Shown piece by piece: positions 25,301-32,317 of a DNA stretch of 35,680 bases; within the stretch, counting starts at the first letter, position 1; every line of letters starts with the position of its first letter. The translations under genes were made by a program, and so were the position numbers. The notes below the pieces were generated by a model that saw only the letters and a list, made by a program, of their open reading frames with translations, made no database searches and was not told the origin of the DNA. Source of the stretch: a virus; the IMG/VR virus record IMGVR_UViG_3300043395_000082, positions 1 to 35,680 of that record, one strand, 5' to 3'.

Positions 25301-28300
25301 TGGAGATAATAAGAACTTGTTCAATGATTTCAGAACAAGAATGTCTAAGGTTCTTAAAGGTGATGTGAACCAGCAGCTAAATGATTTTGCTAATCAGTAT
25401 GTTGACCCTGCTACAGGTGAGTTGCTAGATGTAAACCACGAAGAGTTCTTGGCTGAACTAACTGGTATACTAGAGCAGCAAGAGGCTAACGTATCTGTTA
25501 CTACAATGCAGAAGGTTGCTGCTTTGATTAATGAGTTCGTGTCTAAGATTACTGGTGGTAAGTTCAAACCATTTGAGGATACTAAGAATACCAAAGATGT
25601 AGTTGACTTCTTTAACACCATATCTAGTGCGATAAGAGAAGGTGGTGAAATACAAGAGCTAAATGGAGGAGGAGAGGTAGGTACATTTAACTTTACTTCA
25701 AGAAGTAGTTTAGATGTAAAAGAAGCTCCAAGTGTAGCGAATGACAGCAGGACTTTCATTAGAGATTTAGTCGAGGATGTCGACATGGTAGACTTCAATG
25801 GAAGAAAGTTTGTCACCAACATGTATGACTACACTACTGCCGGAACTACTGACTTGGGAAATGGTCTAACTATAAATATGCTTGGAGGTAAGAACTACGT
25901 TCCATACATGATGTCCCTACAGGATAAGAAGATAGGAGACGTTTCTAATCTAGCAGCATTCAATACCAAAGCCCAGGCAGAATCCTTTGCACGAAATGCA
26001 ATAAAAGGAGATGCATCATTGTTTGCTCCACACTCAGGTACATTGTCTGAGTCTTGGCAGTTTCAGCAACACACGTTTGCTGAACTTGTTAACTTGATTT
26101 TAGATAAAAAGATAATGAGTGATGCTGAATTGATTGATTTATTTAATAAAACAATCAGTTCAAAAGCTAGTAAAAAGGCTTTTAACGCATTTAAATCTAA
26201 GTATGGGAAAGATATATCTAACTTTGATTCATTTAAGAATGATCCTAAAAAAATAGTAGAGCTATTAGATGTTAAAAATAATTATTCTCCAAACTTAAGA
26301 AAGGCTCTAAACAATGCTATATCAGCAGACAAGACTTTCCAAAAAGCGATAGGTGTAAAAAACAAAGAAGAGTTTTTCAAAAGAATAATGGATCCTCTCA
26401 ATGATGGTGTTCAGGGTGGGGAGATAATTAACGTAGTTGAATTTGATCCTAAAACATTTCAAATAGTTCAAACAAAGCCAGGAGCCATAGACCATCACCC
26501 ATCATTTGGATGGACTATTCTTTCCAAGATAAATGGAATATATCAGCCTACTAAATTTTACCAATCAAGTAATGTAACTGAAAGTTATGTTAAGTATAAT
26601 AAATCTGGTGAGCAAGTATCAAGAAAGGCTGAAGAGAGTAACTTTGAGAAGAAGAATGTATCATCAAGTGCAGGTTCAATTCCAAAAGTTGCAGAATTTG
26701 TAGAGCCATCAGAAACAGAAGCACCAGCTACAAAGCGAATATCAAGATCTCAAATAAATGATGCGTTATCAAAGGCATCTGGAACAACTCAGGTTGCAAC
26801 AACAACAGGTAGTTATGTTAAGGCTGCAAATATTCTAAAAAATAGTGGAGTAGAGGGCGACATATTAGACTATGGGGCTGGCCTAGGATTAGGTTCAGAT
26901 GCAATGAGTGATGTTCTTGGTAAGACTGTTGATTCATTAGAAGTAAATCCAGAAAGATGGAAAGGGAAAACTCCAGTAAAGTATACTGATGCTAATCAAA
27001 TAGACAAGAAGTATGATGGAATAGTATCATTGAATGTGGTCAATGTAGTTCCTAAATCAATAAGGGACTTTATTATAAAGGACATATTTAATAATCTTAA
27101 AGATGGTGGCACAGCTATAATAAGCTCAAGAGGGTTTAAAGGTGATATTGATCAAGCTAAAAATTTTGTACCTGGTCCTGAAGAAAAGAGTTACATAATT
27201 AAAAGAAAACAGGATGGTGAAATTATTGATGTATTCCAGAAGGGGTATGATGGTAATGAACTAGTTGAATATGTTCAAGATTTATTGGGGGACTCTGCCG
27301 AAGTAGTTTCAAATAATACATTTGGAAATAAAGGTGTTATAATAAAGAAGTCTTCTGGAGTAAAAAGTAGGGCTCAATTGGCTGCTAATGATGCACAGAG
27401 AATCGTGAATCTAGGGCGTGCTAATGGCTTATCTGAGCAGGCGATATCAACTGTACTACAGAAACGTGGCTTCACTCAAGAGGCCATTGATACTGCATTG
27501 GGTAAGGTTGAGCCTGCTGCTAAGAAGGTTGAGGTGACTGAGGAGTTTGCTCCGGGTTACGACAGAGTTCTCAATAACATGTTCGGTGAAGAAGGTGTGG
27601 TAGCTAAGTCACGTAAGCGTGGTGTATCTAAGGAAGGTATACTAGAAAATGCTATTAACTACTTGCGTGGCACCAAGGTATACGAGAACGCTACTGAGAT
27701 TCAGCGTGATGCCATGGAACGCAATGTTAACAAGGAACTAGGTAAGCGTGAGAAGGATGCGCCTAGTGCGGAGAAGGTAATAGGCAAGCCTAAGAAGAAG
27801 CAGGTCACTATCGATGAGATGGCTGCACTTAAGGACCAGATTAAACTGGAGGCTCGTGCTGCTCGTGAAGCCAAGGGAGACTTGAACACCAAGCGAAAGG
27901 CATTGGCTGCTAGAATTATTGCTGCCAGAAGGAAGGGTACAATTACTGCTGTTCAGGCTAGAGCTCTAGTGAATAGAATCAGTAAAGTGAATCTTGATAA
28001 TCCTATCATGGTAGATAGGTTACTAGAATATACTGATAAGGTATTCGATGATGCCAACTATGCTGCTGATATGGCTGAACTAAGAAAGTTACAGAAGCAG
28101 GCTAAGTCTAGAAACCACACCTCAATGACTAACGTAGTCAATCAATTTACATCTATTAATCCTGAGGATATCCCAATAGATAGAATACAAGACTACAAGG
28201 AAGCACTTGACTTCTTGAATACAAGGACTCCATTCTACGGTAACATGAATGAAATCTTTGATGAGATGTTGTCATATAAGGTAGCTGAAAAGTTTGATGC

Positions 28301-31300
28301 TGTTAAGACAAAGGATGCGCTTATGGATAAGTACAAGAGCATCATTGCAAATGAGGTCAAAACCGTTGAAGACTATGTGGCCCTAATTAAAGACCTCAAT
28401 GCATTTAAAAGAAAAGCATTTCAACTTCTACAGAATGATGCTATCACTCAAGAAGAATATGACGACTTGATTAATGGTGCTGGAGAAACTCAAGCAGTTA
28501 TAGAAAAGAAGTTTGCAGAACAAATTGCTAAGATAAAGAAAGACTTGATTGCTGAAATAAAAAAGCAGCGACCAAGGGTAAGCAGAGACTTCAGCAAGGA
28601 GGAGAATGATTTGATTCGCAAGTACTTAGAACTTAGTGATGCTGACCTTGAGAGTCTATCTCCTGAGGACCTATTCATCTTGAATGATTTGCTAGATAAC
28701 ATAAGCAATGGAGAGATTGACAACTTCAGGTTCAATGAGATTATATCCAAGGCATATACAAGTGATGGTGCCAACAGATTGGCTAAGCAAATTGATGATT
28801 CAAAGTTTGATATGACTCCTGAAGAAGGAATGAAAGAACTATCTGAATATGAAAGTTCATTCTGGGAAGGTTTACTTGGTATGGGAAGAGCTAAGTCAGG
28901 AGCACTACAGAAGTTCGTGGTATCTGTGTTCAACAGAGCCATTGCTTCCTATGAGAACTTGACTAGAGATGGATACAATGAATTCTCAAAACTTAAGAAT
29001 AAGTATAAGATGTCTGATAAGGACATGCATAAGTTAGGTATCCTAACCACATACCTTCAGGAGTACATGGCTCAGTTTGACCCTAAGAATGAAGGCATAA
29101 AAGATATTGGTAAGCGTGACTGGTTCAAAGAAATATTGAGCAGCAAGTCAATGAGAAGCAAGTACTCTTCTGGTAAACCATCTATCCTAAAAGTTATTGG
29201 ACTAGGTAAATCTGAGATAGATATCATTGAGGAAATCTGGAACAGCCTACCAAAAGATAAGGATGGTAACGTAGATCCTAAGGCTGTATACGATAGTTAT
29301 ATGGCTAACGATGGGAAGTTCTTTACTAAGAATGAGAAAGGATTCTTTGATGATGTAATGGCTTACAAGACATCTGAGATTACACCGAAGCAGAAGTTTG
29401 CTAATGAGATTAATGGTGCTTCATTCAAGGAGATTCCATTTCACATGATGCGAGTTAGACTTGATGGAGGTAAGACTCAGATTACACCAACTGCATCTTC
29501 TGATAATGGTGTAGTACGTATTAAGGCTGGTACAGGGAAGGAGAGAGTTAGTGAAGCTGTTGGTCCTATCATGACTAACTTCGAGAAACTATTCATAAAA
29601 AACCTTGAGCAGACTGGTCGTGACTACTTCTTATCTGGTGCACTTAAGGATATCAATAACACTTTGTCAGGTGCTAAGAAAAAGATTAATCCAGACAAGA
29701 TGCCTCTTCTTGATACCATATCTGGTGCATTATCCGAGGCATTAGGATATGAGTTTGATAGAACTCAGAGCAACTTTATATTTAGAAACTTGCTATCAGC
29801 GAGAGCGGCCATTACATTGTTAAGGCCAATTAGAACTGTTGCTGAACTTGGATCAACACTTTTATCTTACCCTGTTAGAGCTAAAACTTTATCAGGATAC
29901 AAGTCATTGTTCGGTGAACAAGGGGCGATGAAAAAACTTCTTGAGTTTACAAATAGTCCTATGTTGTTAAGAGATAATATAAACAAGGCTATTGATATCA
30001 ATGATGGAAGGATTGAGCCACAAAGCAGATTTACTAAGGCTACAAATTATCTATCTGGTCTGCCAGAAAGAACAATGATGATTACCTCATGGATGCCAAC
30101 ATTCAAGTCTGAGTTTAAGAACATCACTGGTATAGACTTTGATATAAATAAGTTTAATAATAGCGAAGCGTACAGAGAAAAGTATGGAAAGGCTATTAGG
30201 GAATCATCAGCAGCGGCTGATGCTCAGACTGAGAAGATTATTGGACCAACCACTAAGGCAGGACAGAGAAGAGAGGTTAGGATAGCACCAAAGGTATTGG
30301 CAAATATTATAGGTCTTGAAGGAACTGTATCTAAGAACACTGCTGCTGGTCAGATACTTGGCTTCTTTAGTAACTATCCTTACCGAGAGGTGACTGAATT
30401 CATAAATGGATTTAAGGAGGCCGCTGAAGTTATTAAAGATGAAGGAGCATTGAGTTCATTAAGCCAGTTACAGAAGCCGCTGGGTATTGCATTGAACGTA
30501 GCTGCTTATGGATTTCTTGGAACTCTAACCTATGCAGGACAGCTTATATTGCTTGGAGATGAGGATGATGAGGAGAGAGGAATTAAGATGCTCAAGGATA
30601 TAATGACTACAGAAGGTTTATTAAATGAGCTTGCGTCCAATGCTATATCGCTTGCTGGTAGTAAGTATGCAGCTGGAGGTAAGGCTTTACTTCAGTTAGC
30701 TGCTACTATAGCAATTGAATCTACAGATGATGAGGAGCAGAAGGCCAAGATAAAGAAGTTACTAAAGGATAGTGTGTTTGTTGATCCACTTCCAGTTGAA
30801 CAGGCTGCTAAGTTTGGAGGAAGAGAGAAAGCCTTGAGTGCTATAGGAATGTACATCCCTCAGTTTGTAATACTAGCAGATAGATACGCTGACTTTATTG
30901 GAGGTATTAATGAATTTGAGGCCATATACGACAAGGTAGAAAGTAAAGGTGTAGAGAGTTTAACTCAAGACGAGGGTACAAAAATCCTGGCTTTGAACAC
31001 AATTATAAACGCATCTCAGATATTACTAAACGTATTTGGTGGCACATCTTTGCCTGAATACAACAACATCAAGACTTACATGAATAAACTAAAAGAAGAG
31101 GCTGGAGTTGCTGATGTGTACAAGGGAGAGGAACCTGCTAAGAAAAAGTCATCCGGAGGCGGAGGTGGTAGTAGAGGTGGAGGAATGAACAAGACCGACC
31201 TGAAAAGATATAATCGTGAACTATACGATCAATTGTATGGAGAGGGGTCGGCTACTTACGAGATAGAGCAGGAGGTAAAAGCCTTCGAGAAGGAGCAACG

Positions 31301-31349
31301 AGAGTATAAAAAGAAAATCAAGGATCAGGTGTATGGGGGCAAGGACTAA
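22308..31349 (+). CDS. Giant ejected 'polyvalent' protein: ADP-ribosyltransferase, Zn-peptidase and SAM-methyltransferase domains
   Basis: A 3013-aa protein in the place of T7 gp16. Visible parts in order: two 30-residue tandem repeats (7-59; NDSYGLFQQNGYRKSLDEYK is the second); helical region with weakly hydrophobic stretches (about 150-460); an ART domain (about 640-825; LYR739V, FAS764TT, E799KE801); a zinc peptidase HEIAH (987-991) with acidic ligand candidates E1045/E1046/E1050; a conserved unnamed domain with DHHPSFGW (1395-1402); a methyltransferase (DYGAGLGLG from 1521, LEVNP at 1544-1548, YDGIVSLN from 1569); a UBA-like helical segment (about 1690-1735); long coiled coils; and a C-terminal region with hydrophobic helices (about 2725-2752) and a Gly-rich basic tail. 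This is the layout of polyvalent proteins described in phages and conjugative elements. Targets are unknown. It is probably injected with the DNA. Confidence 0.8.
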   Translation: MNEQAIIDSYNLFVQSGYKKSLQEFKQLLASNPEAVNDSYGLFQQNGYRKSLDEYKTLMGIGTTVESPVAEEPKKKEATVSPFVAGGSGLTKFDPRTGQVVQDSPAFAQPKERDFSGLEVKVQDEKILTKPARQDKPLVAAESTKVVTPKVDKVEEPEKKGGKSYLENIALNLGLGASYANEAVASIPESIVNLLAIPQNYIAEKTGLPIGVTAEGIKKSWGITNPLLDYVKEDQKILSGEVSKFIADRYEDPSIVGNFEKGNYKEGFELLGSAITQSVPVSIGLMIGGAYTSPGKLATVATLGFTEDQREELAAMDPTMSEAEKTLKAAGMAGAESVFSSIGTATIGRVYRDIAKREGAEAAKGILRNGLIETYKKAIEKTGVVAGFVGEGIEEAATQITQNVISGKPAFEGAADAFVTGAGSGVVFTAPISAVNAKRYVDNKVQSYQTKGKVTEILKDKGTDISQVYNVPVSSEITTSQLEISNLPNSRNLLVNNLKKSVSNGQITDADAKQSLFVFDKIQQVSNAVKDLDVSQEDKARVATLLRQRDDLRTKIQNKDDVLVVQEKRQIEDINNQIQEIITKPKEDAIQEQAAGQVPVQPGTGVSQEVAQGEPKAEPQGVAQEGQVQEGKLTQEIKRTLPEQTNLTDKEKQVLNNLSSTENISLDEAEKIFRGYKVNDYSKFNNLLRKGLPITKENLIKEGVKNEELATLLEEDYNNLSRVLSNSTFSPQEQTTLYRVMFDGKNILDEYNEGDIISDKSFASTTIDENWVKDANRPMIKFELEKGDQINGFYAGGVEKEFIINKDTEFVVKKKEVIDGNTVLTVSLPKPQGVTQEGQVQEEVVPTTPIDVEGEVSLLEKLLAQEETAPTKAAGISISSETDVEDLRNRTQSRSQQATTKEEKESANTRVKIIDTAKKAINTLKSVFPDVDIVIHDDEGSYNSAMSEIDGVAGSRGNFFIDTTPDGKTTGRIDINLSKANSRTVAHEIAHGILLKTFGDNKNLFNDFRTRMSKVLKGDVNQQLNDFANQYVDPATGELLDVNHEEFLAELTGILEQQEANVSVTTMQKVAALINEFVSKITGGKFKPFEDTKNTKDVVDFFNTISSAIREGGEIQELNGGGEVGTFNFTSRSSLDVKEAPSVANDSRTFIRDLVEDVDMVDFNGRKFVTNMYDYTTAGTTDLGNGLTINMLGGKNYVPYMMSLQDKKIGDVSNLAAFNTKAQAESFARNAIKGDASLFAPHSGTLSESWQFQQHTFAELVNLILDKKIMSDAELIDLFNKTISSKASKKAFNAFKSKYGKDISNFDSFKNDPKKIVELLDVKNNYSPNLRKALNNAISADKTFQKAIGVKNKEEFFKRIMDPLNDGVQGGEIINVVEFDPKTFQIVQTKPGAIDHHPSFGWTILSKINGIYQPTKFYQSSNVTESYVKYNKSGEQVSRKAEESNFEKKNVSSSAGSIPKVAEFVEPSETEAPATKRISRSQINDALSKASGTTQVATTTGSYVKAANILKNSGVEGDILDYGAGLGLGSDAMSDVLGKTVDSLEVNPERWKGKTPVKYTDANQIDKKYDGIVSLNVVNVVPKSIRDFIIKDIFNNLKDGGTAIISSRGFKGDIDQAKNFVPGPEEKSYIIKRKQDGEIIDVFQKGYDGNELVEYVQDLLGDSAEVVSNNTFGNKGVIIKKSSGVKSRAQLAANDAQRIVNLGRANGLSEQAISTVLQKRGFTQEAIDTALGKVEPAAKKVEVTEEFAPGYDRVLNNMFGEEGVVAKSRKRGVSKEGILENAINYLRGTKVYENATEIQRDAMERNVNKELGKREKDAPSAEKVIGKPKKKQVTIDEMAALKDQIKLEARAAREAKGDLNTKRKALAARIIAARRKGTITAVQARALVNRISKVNLDNPIMVDRLLEYTDKVFDDANYAADMAELRKLQKQAKSRNHTSMTNVVNQFTSINPEDIPIDRIQDYKEALDFLNTRTPFYGNMNEIFDEMLSYKVAEKFDAVKTKDALMDKYKSIIANEVKTVEDYVALIKDLNAFKRKAFQLLQNDAITQEEYDDLINGAGETQAVIEKKFAEQIAKIKKDLIAEIKKQRPRVSRDFSKEENDLIRKYLELSDADLESLSPEDLFILNDLLDNISNGEIDNFRFNEIISKAYTSDGANRLAKQIDDSKFDMTPEEGMKELSEYESSFWEGLLGMGRAKSGALQKFVVSVFNRAIASYENLTRDGYNEFSKLKNKYKMSDKDMHKLGILTTYLQEYMAQFDPKNEGIKDIGKRDWFKEILSSKSMRSKYSSGKPSILKVIGLGKSEIDIIEEIWNSLPKDKDGNVDPKAVYDSYMANDGKFFTKNEKGFFDDVMAYKTSEITPKQKFANEINGASFKEIPFHMMRVRLDGGKTQITPTASSDNGVVRIKAGTGKERVSEAVGPIMTNFEKLFIKNLEQTGRDYFLSGALKDINNTLSGAKKKINPDKMPLLDTISGALSEALGYEFDRTQSNFIFRNLLSARAAITLLRPIRTVAELGSTLLSYPVRAKTLSGYKSLFGEQGAMKKLLEFTNSPMLLRDNINKAIDINDGRIEPQSRFTKATNYLSGLPERTMMITSWMPTFKSEFKNITGIDFDINKFNNSEAYREKYGKAIRESSAAADAQTEKIIGPTTKAGQRREVRIAPKVLANIIGLEGTVSKNTAAGQILGFFSNYPYREVTEFINGFKEAAEVIKDEGALSSLSQLQKPLGIALNVAAYGFLGTLTYAGQLILLGDEDDEERGIKMLKDIMTTEGLLNELASNAISLAGSKYAAGGKALLQLAATIAIESTDDEEQKAKIKKLLKDSVFVDPLPVEQAAKFGGREKALSAIGMYIPQFVILADRYADFIGGINEFEAIYDKVESKGVESLTQDEGTKILALNTIINASQILLNVFGGTSLPEYNNIKTYMNKLKEEAGVADVYKGEEPAKKKSSGGGGGSRGGGMNKTDLKRYNRELYDQLYGEGSATYEIEQEVKAFEKEQREYKKKIKDQVYGGKD
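24161..24198 (+). repeat. 38-bp direct repeat, copy 1, upstream of the ART domain
   Basis: Begins ACCTCAAGGCGTTGCCCAAG and continues to the G at 24198. It differs from copy 2 at one base (G against A). Copies are 636 bp apart, an exact multiple of three, and encode the linker phrase PQGVAQEGQVQE. It lies in a low-complexity Q/E/G/V linker. Confidence 0.9.
24797..24834 (+). repeat. 38-bp direct repeat, copy 2, downstream of the ART domain
   Basis: Begins ACCTCAAGGCGTTACCCAAG and encodes PQGVTQEGQVQE. Homologous recombination between the two copies would remove 212 codons in frame, namely the complete ADP-ribosyltransferase cassette. Confidence 0.9.
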
Positions 31350-31356
31350 AAGTCCT
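31342..31356. terminator. Small bidirectional hairpin over the convergent stop codons
   Basis: AGGACT, loop AAA, AGTCCT. The plus gene stops with TAA at 31347-31349 and the minus gene stops with TAG read from 31348-31346. The stem is only 6 bp and no long T run follows on either strand, so termination strength is uncertain. Confidence 0.3.
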
Positions 31357-31537
31357 CCTCATATTCTATGGTCTTGATGATATCTCTCAAATCTTTTATC
31401 AGGGACTTAACGTCTTCCTTAACTGATTCGTACTCACGGTCTACTAGCTTCTCGTAGATCATGGCAACGCTAGCGTGGAAGCCTTCTGTAGTGAAGGCTA
31501 TCCTTGCTGCTCTTTCTTCTTGGACTCTTCGATCCAT
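31346..31537 (-). CDS. Small helical protein at the end of the early module (63 aa)
   Basis: Sequence MDRRVQEERAARIAFTTEGF, then a helical segment and an acidic end (IKTIEYEEDF). It starts 40 bases inside the 3' end of the DnaA-IV-like gene and ends overlapping the stop of the giant virion gene by four bases. I recognise no family. The composition (many E, K, D, R; helices without a hydrophobic core segment) suggests a small regulatory or partner protein. A purely accidental open frame is possible but less likely because it continues the overlapped minus-strand gene series with a normal ATG. Confidence 0.5.
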   Translation of the reverse strand: MDRRVQEERAARIAFTTEGFHASVAMIYEKLVDREYESVKEDVKSLIKDLRDIIKTIEYEEDF

Positions 31538-31977
31538 TCTTTCTCTGTTATAAAATTGTATACTGGCTTCATTCTCTCCTTGAGTAATCTAAGTTCATGC
31601 TTAAGTGCCTCATTCTCTTGTACTAATCTACCAACAATATTGTAGGAATCAACAGGTTCATCTCTAAATTTATTCATGATTACCATTTCTTTGCACTTAA
31701 GATACAAACTTCTGAATTTTGAATCGAGTTCAATTGTGTCTTGAAACTTCTTTAGGTAGTACTCAGCAGTGTATCTGCTCTTCTTCATACTAAGCGCAAT
31801 GCTCTCTACATGAAGGCCAATGTCCTTGAGTAGCGAAGCTAATATCATTCTGGCTTCGACCTCACCTCGGTACCTTGTAACGGATAGAGTCCGTTCTCCA
31901 GTCACCATTTCAACGATGTTGCGTAGGTGTTCAATCTTCTTTCTCTCTTCCATAAAAGAGTTCTGCTTTGATTCCAT
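31498..31977 (-). CDS. DnaA domain IV-like DNA-binding protein
   Basis: A 159-aa protein. Residues about 22-80 (IVEMVTGERTLSVTRYRGEV, then EARMILASLLKDIGLHVESI, then ALSMKKSRYTAEYYLKKFQD) follow the plan of the DnaA C-terminal domain: 'R.R..v.aR.i...ll......l..Ia....r..yt...y..kk.'. This is the part that binds DnaA boxes. There is no AAA+ ATPase domain. A coiled coil follows (about 118-145; VQENEALKHELRLLKERMKP). The usual DHT of DnaA is replaced by SRYTAEYY. It could bind the repeat block just upstream of this gene pair as origin or operator, or act against host DnaA. The first 16 codons overlap the nuclease gene. A second ATG (residue 9) is an alternative start. Confidence 0.6.
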   Translation of the reverse strand: MESKQNSFMEERKKIEHLRNIVEMVTGERTLSVTRYRGEVEARMILASLLKDIGLHVESIALSMKKSRYTAEYYLKKFQDTIELDSKFRSLYLKCKEMVIMNKFRDEPVDSYNIVGRLVQENEALKHELRLLKERMKPVYNFITEKEWIEESKKKEQQG

Positions 31978-32185
31978 GTTTCTGTAGTTCTTTGATTCTA
32001 TATTCCTGTAGTTTACTTGGCTTACCTGTAGGTCTCTTGACTTCGTAGAACTCTACATCAGACCCTTTAGGTATGGCGATAAGGTCAGGGATACCATTCT
32101 TGTTGGTCTTAATCAACTTGATTACATAGTACCCCTGATCCTCAAGGTCTTTCATTAACTTACTTTGTATCTGCTGCTCGGTCAC
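31931..32185 (-). CDS. VRR-NUC nuclease
   Basis: An 84-aa protein, the usual size of a minimal phage VRR-NUC. Motifs: an N-terminal EQQIQSKLMKDL helix; NGIPDLIAI with D34; FYEVKRPTGKPSKLQ with E48 and K50 (the D...ExK PD-(D/E)XK core) and Q60 after it; then a final IKELQKHGIKAELFYGR. The family cuts branched or flap DNA, and phage members are linked with replication and recombination. The start is a GTG at 32185; there is no in-frame ATG upstream before a TAG at 32216-32218. The upstream codons hold the TTGATT repeats. It is the first gene after the repeat block. Confidence 0.85.
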   Translation of the reverse strand: MTEQQIQSKLMKDLEDQGYYVIKLIKTNKNGIPDLIAIPKGSDVEFYEVKRPTGKPSKLQEYRIKELQKHGIKAELFYGREKED

Positions 32186-32212
32186 TTGATTGTAGTTTTG
32201 ATTGTCTTGATT
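32186..32212. repeat. TTGATT direct repeats (3 copies, 12/9 spacing)
   Basis: TTGATT at 32186, 32198 and 32207 on the plus strand, immediately upstream of the nuclease start. The spacing of 12 and 9 matches that of the neighbouring TTACCGCC family. Confidence 0.65.
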
Positions 32213-32218
32213 TTTCTA

Positions 32219-32262
32219 TACCCTAAACATACCCTATTTATACCCTAAGGGTACCCTATTTA
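32219..32262. repeat. Four 11-bp iterons TACCCTANNNN
   Basis: TACCCTA starts at 32219, 32230, 32241 and 32252, exactly 11 bp apart. Units 2 and 4 are identical (TACCCTATTTA). Units 3 and 4 create a dyad AGGGTACCCT at 32248-32257 and the inverted repeat TACCCT-A-AGGGTA at 32241-32253. Eleven-bp spacing puts every copy on about the same face of the helix. Candidate protein-binding array of an origin or operator. Confidence 0.85.
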
Positions 32263-32317
32263 TTACCGACATTACCGCCAGGATTACCGCCGTTACCGCC
32301 AACATTACCGCCGTTAC
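32263..32317. repeat. TTACCGCC direct repeats with alternating 9/12-bp spacing
   Basis: TTACCGCC or near copies start at 32263 (TTACCGAC), 32272, 32284, 32293, 32305 and 32314 (TTAC only). Spacings are 9, 12, 9, 12, 9, so every second unit is 21 bp apart, about two helical turns. The rightmost copies touch the stop codon of the 67-aa gene. The block is adjacent to the 11-bp iterons. Confidence 0.85.

Noticed and set aside
25394-25822. Minus-strand open frame of 142 codons inside the giant gene
   Set aside because: It is antisense to the conserved peptidase region, is Ser/Thr/Leu-rich as reverse frames of such sequence usually are, and has no leader of the type seen at real genes.
28490-28942. 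Minus-strand open frame of 150 codons
   Set aside because: Shadow of the helical part of the giant gene; Ser/Leu-rich, no homology-like motif.
22308-31349. Lytic transglycosylase domain as in T7 gp16
   Set aside because: I looked for an SLT-type catalytic Glu region near the N-terminus and found no convincing motif; the enzyme content is different here.
32186-32317. CRISPR array
   Set aside because: The repeats are 6-8 bp with spacers of only a few bases, not the 25-40 bp repeats and unique spacers of CRISPR.
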